Numbered from the stretch's first letter, positions 20,033 to 31,066 are shown. The stretch is 64,000 nucleotides of DNA from Telmatospirillum sp. (GCA_020248985.1 JADCGL010000024.1:88197-152196); one strand, 5' to 3'. The notes: generated by a model from the sequence alone, not told the origin. Program-made: numbers and translations.

Positions 20033-20428
20033 TCACGCGGCGCGGATGAATTTGCGCGTCGCCGTTGCGATCAAGCCGGACCGCGTGGTGCCGGCAGTCT
20101 CGGCATAGGCGTCGATCTCGGCGAGCGTGTCCTCCGGCAGCGTGATGTTCACGCGCACGGTCTTCGGCGTTCGCACCGGCCCATCGACCAGAACGGCGAC
20201 GGCGTTTTTGTTTTTGCGGTTGGCGATAATCGCGTCGAGGTCGCTCGGCGCGGGGATCTCGACCGCGTCTTCGAGCATGCCTTCGATATGCAGGGCGAGG
20301 GCTTCGACCGCGTGTGCGCGCGCTTCGTCGAGCGTGCGGCCCGCCGTCACGCAGCCCGGAAAATCCGGGAACGACACGCCGAAATCGCTGTCGGCATCTT
20401 TGTGGATCAGCGCGATATAGGTTGCCAT
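20033..20428 (-). CDS. hicB: HicB-family antitoxin-like protein (no HicA partner seen)
   Basis: The 131-residue protein starts MATYIALIHKDADSDFGVSFPDFPGC, the partial RNase-H fold of HicB antitoxins, followed by TAGRTLDEARAHAVEALALH. The C-terminal part, TVRVNITLPEDTLAEIDAYA plus a helix, is a ribbon-helix-helix DNA-binding domain. GGAG sits 9 bases before the ATG at 20428; an upstream in-frame ATG at 20491 would add a basic, unlike-family stretch. No HicA-like reading frame is visible on either side, so this is an orphan antitoxin or a solo regulator. Confidence 0.78.
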   Translation of the reverse strand: MATYIALIHKDADSDFGVSFPDFPGCVTAGRTLDEARAHAVEALALHIEGMLEDAVEIPAPSDLDAIIANRKNKNAVAVLVDGPVRTPKTVRVNITLPEDTLAEIDAYAETAGTTRSGLIATATRKFIRAA

Positions 20429-20500
20429 CACTTGCTCCACGTCGTTGCGTTTCGACTTGGCGGTCGTTTTATGCCGTTTGGCCCGTGGCATCGCAACCGC

Positions 20501-21142
20501 TTAGCGCCGCGCGTCGAACACGAGGCGGAGTGCAAGGCCCGCGAACACGCAGGCCAGGAACCAGCGCATGGCGGTGACCGCACGCGGGCTGCCCGCGATG
20601 GCGCGGCCCGCCCGCGCCGAGACGACGATCACGGCCCCGTTCACGACGAGGCCGATCGCGTTGAGGATCGTCGCCAGCAGCAGCATCTGCAGCACGATCG
20701 ACGGACCTGCGGGATCGACGAATTGCGGGAACAGCGCCACCACAAACAGCGCCATTTTGGGGTTGAGCACATTGTTCCACAGGCCCTGGCGGAACATCGG
20801 CGCAATCGCGGCGGCGGTTGGGGCTTCGCCCGCGGCTGTCGCTTGCGCCAGGGGCGCTTGCGGTGCGGTCAGGATGCGGAACGCAAGAAACGCCAGATAC
20901 GCCGCACCCGCATAGCGCACGATGTCGTAGGCGAGCGGATAGACGGCGAAGAGTTGCGCAAGGCCCAGCGCCGTCGCCAGCGCGTGGCCGTAAGTGCCGA
21001 TCTGGATGCCGGCCAACGTTGCAAAACCCGCTGCCGTGCCGTGGCTCGCACTGCGCGCGGCGATCAGCAGCATGTCGGGGCCGGGCGTTGCCGCCAGCGC
21101 CACGCAGGCGAGGGCGAAGATCCAAAGGACGGAGATTTCCAT
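20501..21142 (-). CDS. LysE/RhtB-family amino acid exporter
   Basis: The 213-residue protein has about six membrane helices and the LysE-family landmarks ATPGPDMLLIAARSASHGTAAG near the N-terminus and FRQGLWNNVLNPKMALFVVALFPQF in the middle. It would export an amino acid or derivative across the inner membrane. The start MEISVLWIFALACVALAATPGP at 21142 is chosen because family members begin there. A longer upstream frame is unlike the family. No regulator gene is adjacent. Confidence 0.84.
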   Translation of the reverse strand: MEISVLWIFALACVALAATPGPDMLLIAARSASHGTAAGFATLAGIQIGTYGHALATALGLAQLFAVYPLAYDIVRYAGAAYLAFLAFRILTAPQAPLAQATAAGEAPTAAAIAPMFRQGLWNNVLNPKMALFVVALFPQFVDPAGPSIVLQMLLLATILNAIGLVVNGAVIVVSARAGRAIAGSPRAVTAMRWFLACVFAGLALRLVFDARR

Positions 21143-21579
21143 GGCGCGCTCTTGGCGATTGAAGGCTGGGCCGCGACGGATACTGCGTTTGTCGCGGTGC
21201 TTCGAGCTTACCGAATCGAAGCGACGGCCGGCTGAGAAGTTTCGTCTGTCGGACGGCAAAAACCGGTTTCGGCAAACGGACTAAGGTGCTAAAATCCTAT
21301 ATAGGGCGTCGTGGCGACAAGATGTCCGTGCTGTTTGAAAAGTGAAGAGAAAGCGGCGGTCGGAAAGATGCTCGAATCTGCGCGACGTTTCTTTTTATTT
21401 CAATGGGTTGATATCAAAAAATGTCGCATAGATGTCGCGTCTGGGTCGCATGGATGTTGCGCCGAGGACGCGCCAAAGTCGTACCGTTGGCGCGCAGATA
21501 TGGCCTGCGGGCGAGCGAAGAAGGGAAAATTAGCCGATCGCCAAGGCTGCCGTTGATGTATGGGGGAAAGGATTGCGGG
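21143..21579. other. Non-coding stretch between the LysE gene and tRNA-Thr
   Basis: No convincing gene is seen. The middle part (about 21285-21450) is clearly more AT-rich than its surroundings and contains short repeated GTCGCAT/ATGTCGC units around 21421-21460. An 81-codon plus-strand frame (21311-21556) and a 74-codon minus-strand frame overlap each other and show no recognisable domain. It may hold promoters for the LysE gene or a decayed element beside the tRNA gene. Confidence 0.5.
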
Positions 21580-21654
<75 letters not shown>

Positions 21655-21745
21655 GCGCCACCCGCAATCGGTCGCTTGATGCCACAGACGGCCGGTGTGT
21701 GCAACTCGCTTGGTTCGCGGGCAGGATTTTGGCAAACTGCCCGCG

Positions 21746-21976
21746 ATGACCCAAGCCCTTGCAGCCCCGCCGCCGGCCCCAATGGCGCCCTCGCAGACGA
21801 TCGATCCGGTCGTGCGCGCGGCCGTCAAGGGCAAGGGCACCTTCTCGCTCGGCCAGATCGCCGATGTGGTCGGTGCCTCGCCGATGGTCGTGTTCGCCGT
21901 CCTCGAGCAGATGGTCGAAGAAGGCAAATTGCGCCGCCTTGTCGCCGGGCGCGGCGTGCCCGGCGTGCGGCGCTAG
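21746..21976 (+). CDS. Small hypothetical protein, winged-helix-like
   Basis: The 76-residue product has a Pro/Ala-rich N-terminus followed by TFSLGQIADVVGASPMVVFAVLEQMVEEGKLRRL. That pattern fits a small helix-turn-helix with a recognition helix and beta wing, as in winged-helix domains. No enzymatic motif is present. It is convergent with leuA, ending 2 bases before the leuA stop. It may be a small DNA-binding or adaptor protein; assignment to a named family was not possible. Confidence 0.6.
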   Translation: MTQALAAPPPAPMAPSQTIDPVVRAAVKGKGTFSLGQIADVVGASPMVVFAVLEQMVEEGKLRRLVAGRGVPGVRR

Positions 21977-21978
21977 GT

Positions 21979-23757
<1,779 letters not shown>

Positions 23758-23802
23758 TCATGAGGGCGAGTAAAGGGCAGATCGGGCGGGGCGTCAAATG
23801 TT

Positions 23803-23819
23803 TTGGCACGGGAATTGAA
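23803..23819 (+). promoter_or_regulatory. Candidate sigma-54 (-24/-12) promoter
   Basis: TTGGCACG is followed, at the correct distance, by TTGAA. The -24 GG and the -12 dinucleotide are separated by the expected 10 bases. The -24 half is a perfect match to the RpoN consensus, while the -12 half has GA where GC is usual. It lies 49 bases upstream of the binding-protein ATG at 23868, just before a run of nine C. This is a pattern match only. Confidence 0.4.
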
Positions 23820-23867
23820 CCCCCCCCCTCGAACCTTCTCTTTGGCCCTTACCCGGAGCAAACCCCC

Positions 23868-24902
23868 ATGTTCAAGTCTTTGACGGCCGCAGCTTTTGCG
23901 GCGGCCCTCGTCGCCGGTGCGGCGGGTGCAAACGCGCAAACGCCGACGACGATCAAATTCACGCTCGGTTGGAAGACCCAGGGCAGCGACGCGGCGTTTT
24001 TCGTCGCCCGCGACAAGGGCTATTTCGCGCGCGAAGGGCTCAACGTGACGATCGACCAGGGCGAAGGCTCGGGGGCCACCGTCACGCGCATCATGGGCGG
24101 CGCCTACGATGCGGGCTTCGGCGACATCAACGCGATCATCCAGAACGCGGCGGCCAACCAAGGCCAGCAGCCGATCATGGTCTACCAGATGTGGAACCAG
24201 CCGCCCTTCGCGGTGGTTGCGCGCAATGCGGCCGGCATCAAGTCGATCAAGGATTTCGAGGGCAAGACGCTGGGCGGGGCCCAAGGCACGCCGACGACGC
24301 GGTTGATGCCGGTGTTCGCTTCCGTCAACAAGCTCGATCTTTCGAAGATCAAATTCACGAGCATGGCGCCCAACCTGCAGGAGCCGATGCTGATCCAGGG
24401 CCACATGGATGCGGCCATGGTCTTCAACATCACGGCCTATTTCAATCTCGTCGGCCTCAACCAGGATCCGGACAAGGACTACACGTGGTTCTCGTTCGCC
24501 GACTACGGCATGGATCTCTATTCGAACGGCATGATGGTCTCGCAGAAGCTGATGCGCGAGAACCCCAAGGCCGTTGCGGGCCTCGTGCGCGCCGTCAACC
24601 AAGCCACGCTCGAAGTGGGCCGCGACATTCCGGGTGCGATGGCCTCGGTTCGCCGCTACGACGCGCTCGTCGACATGAACGTCGAAACCCGCCGCCTCAA
24701 ATTCGCCTACGAAAAGCTCATGGTCTCGGCCGAGAGCAAGGAGATCGGCGCCGGCGACGTCAAGGACGAGCGTCTGGCGCGTTCGATCGGCATGGTCGTG
24801 ACGGGCTACGGCTTGACGCGCACGCCCGAAGTGCGCGAAGTCTTCTCGCGCGAATTCCTCCCCGCCCGCGGCGAACGCGAACTCGTCTATATGGGAAACT
24901 GA
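23868..24902 (+). CDS. NMT1/THI5-like ABC transporter substrate-binding protein
   Basis: The 344-residue protein has a signal peptide (MFKSLTAAAFAAALVAGAAGANA) and the NMT1-like core: FTLGWKTQGSDAAFFVARDKGYFAREGLNV, then GSGATVTRIMGGAYDAGFGDINAII. Such periplasmic proteins feed importers for pyrimidines, thiamine precursors, sulfonates or nitriles. No permease or ATPase gene is adjacent, so it must use a transporter encoded elsewhere or only the binding protein belongs here. It is followed after 1 base by an amidohydrolase gene, suggesting that the imported compound is hydrolysed. Confidence 0.84.
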   Translation: MFKSLTAAAFAAALVAGAAGANAQTPTTIKFTLGWKTQGSDAAFFVARDKGYFAREGLNVTIDQGEGSGATVTRIMGGAYDAGFGDINAIIQNAAANQGQQPIMVYQMWNQPPFAVVARNAAGIKSIKDFEGKTLGGAQGTPTTRLMPVFASVNKLDLSKIKFTSMAPNLQEPMLIQGHMDAAMVFNITAYFNLVGLNQDPDKDYTWFSFADYGMDLYSNGMMVSQKLMRENPKAVAGLVRAVNQATLEVGRDIPGAMASVRRYDALVDMNVETRRLKFAYEKLMVSAESKEIGAGDVKDERLARSIGMVVTGYGLTRTPEVREVFSREFLPARGERELVYMGN

Positions 24903-24903
24903 G

Positions 24904-26412
24904 TTGAGCCAAACCCGCGCGCTCGTCGTCACAGGCGGGCGTCTTCTCGACATCGACAAGGACAAGGCCGAGCCGGCGGACATTCTCGTGTCCGCCGGTT
25001 TCGTTGCCGAGATCGGCCCGGCCGGTGCGTTCGACGCGGCCGAAGCCGACCGGCTCGATGCGGCCGACCGCTTGCTGGTGCCGGGCCTTGTCAACGCCCA
25101 TACGCACGCGCACGGCGCTTTGGGCCGCGGCGCCGTGGGCGACCAAGTGCCGCTCGAACTGTTCTTGAACGCGTCGGGCGCGATCAACGGCCAGCGCACG
25201 GTCGACGACAAGTATCTGACCGCGACCTTGTCGGCGGCCGAAATGATCCGGCGCGGTTGCACGGCGAGTTTCGATCTGTTCGTCGAATTCCCGGCCCCGT
25301 CGGCCGAGGGGATGCGGGCCACCGCGCAAGCCTATTGGGATGCCGGGATGCGCGCGGTCGTCGCCCCCATGATGGCCGACCGCACGCTCTACCAGGCATT
25401 GCCAGGTCTGCTCGAGGCGATCCCGGCCGCCTTGCGCGGGCCTTTCGAAAAGCTCGCTCTGGCGCCGTTCGAAACCAGCCTTGCCAATCTCAAACCCATC
25501 TATGCCGATTGGCCGTTCGACCGCGCTTTCGTGAAGCCGGGCATTGCGCCCACGATCCCGCTGCATTGCTCGGACGCGTTCCTGTCGGCCTGCGGCATCT
25601 ATGCGAAAGACTACGGGCTGCAGCTGCAGACGCATCTGGCCGAAACGAAAGTGCAGGCCGTGCTCGCGCGCCGAAAATACGGCACCGGCATGACGCAGCA
25701 TCTCGACTCTTTGGGCCTGCTCGGGCCCCATTTCAGCGGCGCACACGGCATCTGGATCGACCGCAGCGAGATGGATCTCGTCGCCAAACGCGGCGGGCGC
25801 ATCGCGCACAACCCGTCGAGCAATCTGCGCCTCGGCTCGGGCGTGGCTTCGATCCGCGAAATGCTCGATGCCGGCATCGAGCTTGCCATCGGCACCGACG
25901 GCACCAACACCGGCGACGGCCAGAACATCTTCGAGGCCGCCCGGCTTGCTGCATACCTCTCGCGTTTGCAGGGGCCGGATTATCGCCAATGGGTCACGGC
26001 GCGCGAGGCCTTCGTGGCGGCCACGCAAGGCAGTGCGGCCCTGCTGGGCTTCGACAAGATCGGCCGCATCGCACCCGGATATGCGGCCGACATTGTGTTC
26101 TTGGGCCTCGACCAACCGCATTACGTGCCGCTGCGCAGCCCGCTCACGCAGATGGTGTTCGCGGAGTCGGGCTCGGCCATAAGGCGCGTGATGATCGGCG
26201 GCAAGGTCGTGTTCGAAGACGGCAAGCTCTTGACGCTCGACGAACCCAAGCTGCGCGCTCAAGCCGAAGCGGCTGCCGCCCGCCTTGATGCCGCCAACGA
26301 AGGGGCCCGCCAAGCGGCCGCGTCGATCCACGATTTCGTCGGCACGTTCTGCATTGCGCACGGGCGTGCCGATTGCGCCATCCGCCGCCGTCTCGATTGT
26401 CAGGCGGTTTGA
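24904..26412 (+). CDS. Metal-dependent amidohydrolase/deaminase (TRZ/ATZ, cytosine deaminase-like family)
   Basis: The 502-residue enzyme has the amidohydrolase metal ligands in order: HTHAHG (VPGLVNAHTHAHGALG, about residues 62-71), QTHLAETK, GAHGIWID, and GTDGTNTGDG with the catalytic Asp. The pattern suits the chlorohydrolase/guanine-deaminase branch, which attacks C-N bonds of N-heterocycles or acyclic amides. The start is a TTG one base after the binding-protein stop. It is co-transcribed with the NMT1-like gene, so its substrate is probably what that protein binds. It overlaps the following minus-strand gene end by 13 bases. Confidence 0.83.
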   Translation: MSQTRALVVTGGRLLDIDKDKAEPADILVSAGFVAEIGPAGAFDAAEADRLDAADRLLVPGLVNAHTHAHGALGRGAVGDQVPLELFLNASGAINGQRTVDDKYLTATLSAAEMIRRGCTASFDLFVEFPAPSAEGMRATAQAYWDAGMRAVVAPMMADRTLYQALPGLLEAIPAALRGPFEKLALAPFETSLANLKPIYADWPFDRAFVKPGIAPTIPLHCSDAFLSACGIYAKDYGLQLQTHLAETKVQAVLARRKYGTGMTQHLDSLGLLGPHFSGAHGIWIDRSEMDLVAKRGGRIAHNPSSNLRLGSGVASIREMLDAGIELAIGTDGTNTGDGQNIFEAARLAAYLSRLQGPDYRQWVTAREAFVAATQGSAALLGFDKIGRIAPGYAADIVFLGLDQPHYVPLRSPLTQMVFAESGSAIRRVMIGGKVVFEDGKLLTLDEPKLRAQAEAAAARLDAANEGARQAAASIHDFVGTFCIAHGRADCAIRRRLDCQAV

Positions 26413-27347
26413 GCGCCGTAATAGAGCATCACGCTGTGCTTGGCTTCGGCGAAGAACAGCCAGCGTTCAACCGCGAGCCCTGCCAACAATAGAATTGCGG
26501 CAACGCTACTTGCGACGATTGCGAGCGGACCGGGCAAAGCGGTTGCAAGTAGGGTCAGCGCCAAGGGAATACGAAAGCCCGCATTGAGTGCTATCGCGCG
26601 CAGTTTGGCCGCGTGTTTGCGGGCGATTTTGTAGCCCATCTCTTTGAGCAGATAATTCTCTTCCGTGTGCGGTGCTTCGAACAGGCGCACCTTGCCGATG
26701 CCGCCCAAGCCCGTCGCGGTTTCGGGTGTGGAAGCCGACTTCGTCGTATCGATGAAATGCCAATAGCGTTGCTTGGCGAACATCGCGACGACGATGGCGA
26801 CGGCACACACCACACCGACTGCCAATTGCGGGCGTCCCCAGATCTGCACAAATGCGTTCAGCAGGGCGGCTCCGCTCGCCAACGCCATCGCAAGATAGCC
26901 AGGCACCACGAAGCGATTGTGCCATTGGTGGATCGGCTTCAGCGAACGGTAGATCATCGCCGTGGCGTAGACCGTCGCAAACGCGAGGGCGGCCCCCAGC
27001 AGGCCCGCGATCGCGACAGGCCCGTCGACGTTGCCGAAAATCGCCCAGCCGATGCCGAAGGCGCCAAGCGGCACATAGGTCGCCAAGGCGGCAACGCCCT
27101 CGCGGCTCAGCCACGATGTTCGCCATTGGCTCAAAGCCCGCCACGCGCGCTCGGGATGGCCCAGATGCGCGGTCGACGAGAGCAGCCCGGCCGTGATCAA
27201 CACCGTCGCAAGCCCGAGGCTGCACAGACCGAAGACGCGGTCGGCGGGCACCAAGCCCAGCGCGTTGCCGAGCCCCAGCAACGCGAACAGGCCATAACCC
27301 GCACCCGAAGCGACGGTGAAAAAGATGACCGAAAAAGCGGGATGCAT
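26400..27347 (-). CDS. soeC: DmsC/SoeC-type membrane anchor subunit
   Basis: The 315-residue protein has eight or nine hydrophobic helices and the DmsC-family pattern MHPAFSVIFFTVASGAGYGLF, STAHLGHPERAWRALSQWRTSWLSREG, and FVVPGYLAMALASG. It should anchor the molybdoenzyme to the inner membrane and pass electrons to the quinone pool. It lies 13 bases downstream of the ferredoxin-like subunit gene. The order A-B-C and sequence details fit the SoeABC sulfite dehydrogenase; DMSO reductase is the alternative. Confidence 0.75.
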   Translation of the reverse strand: MHPAFSVIFFTVASGAGYGLFALLGLGNALGLVPADRVFGLCSLGLATVLITAGLLSSTAHLGHPERAWRALSQWRTSWLSREGVAALATYVPLGAFGIGWAIFGNVDGPVAIAGLLGAALAFATVYATAMIYRSLKPIHQWHNRFVVPGYLAMALASGAALLNAFVQIWGRPQLAVGVVCAVAIVVAMFAKQRYWHFIDTTKSASTPETATGLGGIGKVRLFEAPHTEENYLLKEMGYKIARKHAAKLRAIALNAGFRIPLALTLLATALPGPLAIVASSVAAILLLAGLAVERWLFFAEAKHSVMLYYGAQTA

Positions 27348-27360
27348 CGTGCGCGGACTT

Positions 27361-28113
27361 TCAGCGGGAAAGGACTTTGTCCATCCAGCGCAGCAGCGGA
27401 TGGAGGCCGGCCGTCTCGGCGGGTTTGGCAAGCTCGGCTTCAGCGCCCGTGCAGCCGACGGCTTTTTTGCCCGCACGCGGCGGCAGATAGCGGTTGACGG
27501 GCGCATAGCCCATTTCGGGCATCAGCGCGTAGCCGCCGCGCGCTTCGACGAGTTTCGACACGTCGGACTGCGGATCGCCCAAATCGCCGAAATGGCGCGC
27601 ACTGGCCGGGCACGTGGACACGCACGCCGGCACACGTTCTTCAGGTGCCAGGTTTTCGTTGTAGATGCGGTCGATGCACAGCGTGCATTTTTTCATCACA
27701 CCTTCGTCGGCATCGAATTCGCGCGCCCCGTAGGGGCATGCCCACGAGCACAGCTTGCAGCCGATGCAGGTGTCGGCGTTCACGAGCACGATGCCGTCTT
27801 CTTCGCGCTTGTAGCTCGCCCCCGTCGGGCACACTTCGACGCATGCCGGCTTCTCGCAATGCAGGCACGATTTGGGGAAATGGACGGTGCGGCTGTCCGG
27901 GCCTTCGCCCGCTTCGAACGTGTGGATGCGGTTGAACCACACGCCGTCGGCGTTGGCCCCGTAAGGGTCGAGATCGGTCATCGGGGCCGAATGGCCGCCG
28001 CTGTTCCATTCCTTGCAGTTGACCGCACAGGCATGGCAGCCCACGCACGTGTCGAGATCGATCACGAGGCCGAGTTTTTTCGCTCCCGCTGCGGGTTCGG
28101 CGTAGCTGGTCAT
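27361..28113 (-). CDS. soeB: 4Fe-4S ferredoxin-type electron transfer subunit (SoeB/DmsB type)
   Basis: The 250-residue protein has the four cysteine groups of DmsB-like subunits: CVGCHACAVNCKEWN, CLHCEKPACVEVCPTGA, CIGCKLCSWACPYGARE and KKCTLCIDRI with a late CVSTCPASARHFGD. These bind four [4Fe-4S] clusters and carry electrons between the molybdenum subunit and the membrane anchor. There is no signal peptide, so it faces the cytoplasm. Its start overlaps the stop of the catalytic-subunit gene as ATGA. Confidence 0.84.
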   Translation of the reverse strand: MTSYAEPAAGAKKLGLVIDLDTCVGCHACAVNCKEWNSGGHSAPMTDLDPYGANADGVWFNRIHTFEAGEGPDSRTVHFPKSCLHCEKPACVEVCPTGASYKREEDGIVLVNADTCIGCKLCSWACPYGAREFDADEGVMKKCTLCIDRIYNENLAPEERVPACVSTCPASARHFGDLGDPQSDVSKLVEARGGYALMPEMGYAPVNRYLPPRAGKKAVGCTGAEAELAKPAETAGLHPLLRWMDKVLSR

Positions 28114-30998
28114 TGCGGCTTCCATTCGCTGCCGTAGCGCAGCACGGCGGGATGCTCGGGCATGTGCGGCGGGGTCGCGATGTCGGGCAGGCGCGGGCTT
28201 GTGATTCCGGCTTCCGCCGCCGCGGCCTTCTCGACGCGCACGCGCAGATCGTACCAAGCCGCCTGGCCCGTGACGGGATCGGAATTGGAATAACGATAGC
28301 CGTTTTTGGCCGGCAGCAATTCGCCGATCAGATGGTTGAGCAAAAACGCCTGGTTCGATTCGGGCGCGTCGGCGTCGAGGCCCCAGGTGCCGGCACGTTT
28401 GCCGATCGCGTTCCACGTCCACACAGTGTTGGGGTTCACACCCTCCATCGTGCGGATCTGCGCCTTGACGCGGCCGTGATGCGAGGTGATCCACGCCCAA
28501 TCGTCGTCGGCAAGGCCAAGATCGGCCGCCGTCTGGCGGTGCATGTAGAGCCGGTTCCGGTTGAGGATCTGGCGCAGCCACGCATTCTGCGATCCCCACG
28601 AATGGTACATCGGCATCGGCCGCTGCGTGACCGCGTGCAGCGGAAATTCGGCCTCGGCGATCTGCGTTGCCTCGAAGGTCGGGTACCAGAAGGGCAGCGG
28701 ATCGAAATAGGTTTCGAGGCGCGCACGGTGCTCGGGCGGCGCCTGGATCGCACCGATGCCGCGGGCGGCATTGCGGAAGCGCTGCAGCGGCTCGGAATAG
28801 ATCTGCAGCACGATCTGTTCGGGCTTGTCGATGAGGCCGAGCTTGGTCGCGGCCTCGAGATAGCCCTTGTTGGCGTGTTTGTAATAGAGCTGGTCGGGCT
28901 CGAGATGGTGGCGCCAGAACGCGCCGTTCTCGATGTAGCGTTCGAGCTGCTTGGGGTTGGGCGCGCCCACGCCTGCCTTGTCGCCATCGACCCCACGGAA
29001 TCCGGCGAGCGGCCCCACGCCGGGTTTGCGCTCGTGATTGACGATGTAGTCGGGATAGCCGCCCGGAAATTTCGGCGTGCCGTCGGCATTGGTGAAGCCC
29101 GGCAGTTTGAGACGGCTGCCAAGCTCGATCAGCACGCTTTGGAAGGCGCGAACGTCGCGGTCGGGGACCACGACCGGCTGGCGGATCGCATCGGCCGGGC
29201 CCTCCGCCGAGCCGATCGGCCGGTCGAGCAGCGAAATACAGTCCCAGCGCTCGAGATAGGTCGTGTCGGGCAGGATCAAATCGGAATAGGCGACTTGCTC
29301 CGAATAGAACGCGTCGGAATAGATGATGTGCGGGATTTTGTAGCTGCCGTCCGCGTTTTTGTCGGTCAGCATGGCGGCGGTCCCGGCCGAATTCATCGAC
29401 GAGTTCCACGCCATGTTGGCCATGTACATGAACAGCGTATCGATTTTGTAGGGATCGCCCGCCCACGCATTGCGGATCGCCATATGCATGAGCCCGTGCG
29501 CCGCGATGGGCGCTTCCCACGAATAGGCTTTGTCGATGCGCATGGGCTGGCCGTCGTCGTCGAGCAGCAGATCTTCGGGCCCGAGCGGAAAGCCAAGCGG
29601 CATGCCGCCCATCGGCTTGCCGGGATTCACTTGGGCAGGCTTGCCGGTGGGCTTGGGACCCGGCGGGCAGGGGCGCGGGAACGGTGCCTTGTAGCGCCAC
29701 GAGCCGGGCGTATCGACGGCCCCCAGCAGCATCTGCAGCAGATGCAAAGCACGGCAGGTCTGGAAGCCGTTCGAGTGGGCCGAAATGCCGCGCATCGCGT
29801 GCATGGCGACAGGGCGGCCGATCGTCTTTTCGTGGCGCCGACCGGCCCAATCGGTCCAAGGCTGGTCGAGAACGATCTGTTTTTCGAACGCGGCGTGCGC
29901 CAGTTCGGCGGCGATGCGTTTGATCGTCGCCGCTGAAACGCCGCAGCGTTCGGCGACCGCCTCGGGCGCATAGTCGGGCGAAAGATAGCGCAGCGCCATC
30001 AGTTCGAAGGCGGGCACCGCCTTGCGCCCGTCGGCGAGCGTTACCTCGCCCACGAGGCGCGGATTGAAATCGGCGCCGAGCGCGCTGACGGCCGTATTCT
30101 TGTCGGCATCCCAGCACAGCGGCGCGCCAGCCGCATCGCGCACGAACAGCCCGTCGTCGCGCGCCACGAGCCACGGCGCATTGGTGTAGCGCGCCAGAAA
30201 ATCGAGATCGATGCGGTCGGCGCGCAGCAATTCGTGCACGAGGGCCAGCACGAAGAGGCCGTCGGTGCCCGGCGCAATGCCGATCCATTCGTCGGCGATC
30301 GCCTGGTAGCCGGTCTTGACCGGATTGACGGCGACGAATTTGGCGCCGCGTTGTTTGAGCGTGGCGAGGCCGGCTTTGATCGGATTGCTGTCGTGGTCTT
30401 CGGCCACGCCGAACAGCAGGAAATATTCGGCCCGTTCCCAATCGGGTTCGCCAAATTCCCAGAACGAGCCGCCGATCGAATAAAGCCCGGCCGCAGCCAT
30501 GTTGACCGAGCAGAAGCCGCCATGCGCGGCGAAATTGGGCGTGCCGAACTGGTTGGCCCACCAGCCGGTCAAGGATTGGCTTTGGTCGCGGCCGGTGAAA
30601 AAGGCGAGTTTTTTGGGATCGCTCGCACGGATGTCGCCGAGCCATTTTTCGGCCAGATCCAGCGCTTCGTCCCATTCGATCTCTTTGAAGTCGCCGGCCC
30701 CGCGTTCGCCGACGCGCAGCAAGGGCTTCGACAGCCGTGCCGGACTGTAGTGGTTCATGATCCCGGCCGAGCCCTTGGCGCACAGAACGCCGCGATTGAC
30801 CGGGTGGTCCTTGTTGCCCTCGATATAGCGGATGCGGCCGTCGCGCAGATGCACGCGGATGCCGCAGCGGCACGCGCACATGTAGCAGGTCGTGCACTTG
30901 ACCTCGTCCGAGACCTTCGGCGAAAGCTCGATTTCGTGCGGGCCGGTGCCGTCCATGGGCATTTTCATTGCGCCTTTTTTTGCCGTGCGGATCGACAT
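28110..30998 (-). CDS. soeA: Molybdopterin oxidoreductase catalytic subunit, SoeA-like sulfite dehydrogenase
   Basis: The 962-residue DMSO-reductase-superfamily enzyme begins with a cysteine group at 35-45 (CTTCYMCACRC) and C73 (GVLCAKG) for an [4Fe-4S] cluster. Then come FFTGRDQSQSLTGWWANQFG, AAHGGFCSVNMAAAG, GVAEDHDSNPIKAG and RGISAHSNGFQTCRALHLLQ. These blocks resemble SoeA of purple sulfur bacteria and roseobacters. No twin-arginine signal is present, as expected for the cytoplasm-facing SoeA and unlike periplasmic DmsA or PsrA. It would oxidise sulfite to sulfate and reduce quinone. An alternative start is ATG at 30968. Confidence 0.75.
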   Translation of the reverse strand: MSIRTAKKGAMKMPMDGTGPHEIELSPKVSDEVKCTTCYMCACRCGIRVHLRDGRIRYIEGNKDHPVNRGVLCAKGSAGIMNHYSPARLSKPLLRVGERGAGDFKEIEWDEALDLAEKWLGDIRASDPKKLAFFTGRDQSQSLTGWWANQFGTPNFAAHGGFCSVNMAAAGLYSIGGSFWEFGEPDWERAEYFLLFGVAEDHDSNPIKAGLATLKQRGAKFVAVNPVKTGYQAIADEWIGIAPGTDGLFVLALVHELLRADRIDLDFLARYTNAPWLVARDDGLFVRDAAGAPLCWDADKNTAVSALGADFNPRLVGEVTLADGRKAVPAFELMALRYLSPDYAPEAVAERCGVSAATIKRIAAELAHAAFEKQIVLDQPWTDWAGRRHEKTIGRPVAMHAMRGISAHSNGFQTCRALHLLQMLLGAVDTPGSWRYKAPFPRPCPPGPKPTGKPAQVNPGKPMGGMPLGFPLGPEDLLLDDDGQPMRIDKAYSWEAPIAAHGLMHMAIRNAWAGDPYKIDTLFMYMANMAWNSSMNSAGTAAMLTDKNADGSYKIPHIIYSDAFYSEQVAYSDLILPDTTYLERWDCISLLDRPIGSAEGPADAIRQPVVVPDRDVRAFQSVLIELGSRLKLPGFTNADGTPKFPGGYPDYIVNHERKPGVGPLAGFRGVDGDKAGVGAPNPKQLERYIENGAFWRHHLEPDQLYYKHANKGYLEAATKLGLIDKPEQIVLQIYSEPLQRFRNAARGIGAIQAPPEHRARLETYFDPLPFWYPTFEATQIAEAEFPLHAVTQRPMPMYHSWGSQNAWLRQILNRNRLYMHRQTAADLGLADDDWAWITSHHGRVKAQIRTMEGVNPNTVWTWNAIGKRAGTWGLDADAPESNQAFLLNHLIGELLPAKNGYRYSNSDPVTGQAAWYDLRVRVEKAAAAEAGITSPRLPDIATPPHMPEHPAVLRYGSEWKPQ

Positions 30999-31066
30999 TT
31001 GCCGCCTGTTCTTTAATAGGAGTGCCGTCGCGGAGTGTCAAACCTCCTGCGAGGCAGGCCAAGGGG

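Noticed and set aside
21311..21556. An 81-codon plus-strand frame in the gap before tRNA-Thr.
   Set aside because: No ribosome-binding site or recognisable domain, and a competing frame lies on the other strand.
23868..23870. A TPP riboswitch before the NMT1/THI5-like gene.
   Set aside because: None of the conserved THI-box segments (CUGAGA, ACCUGAUCUGG) is present in the upstream 100 bases.
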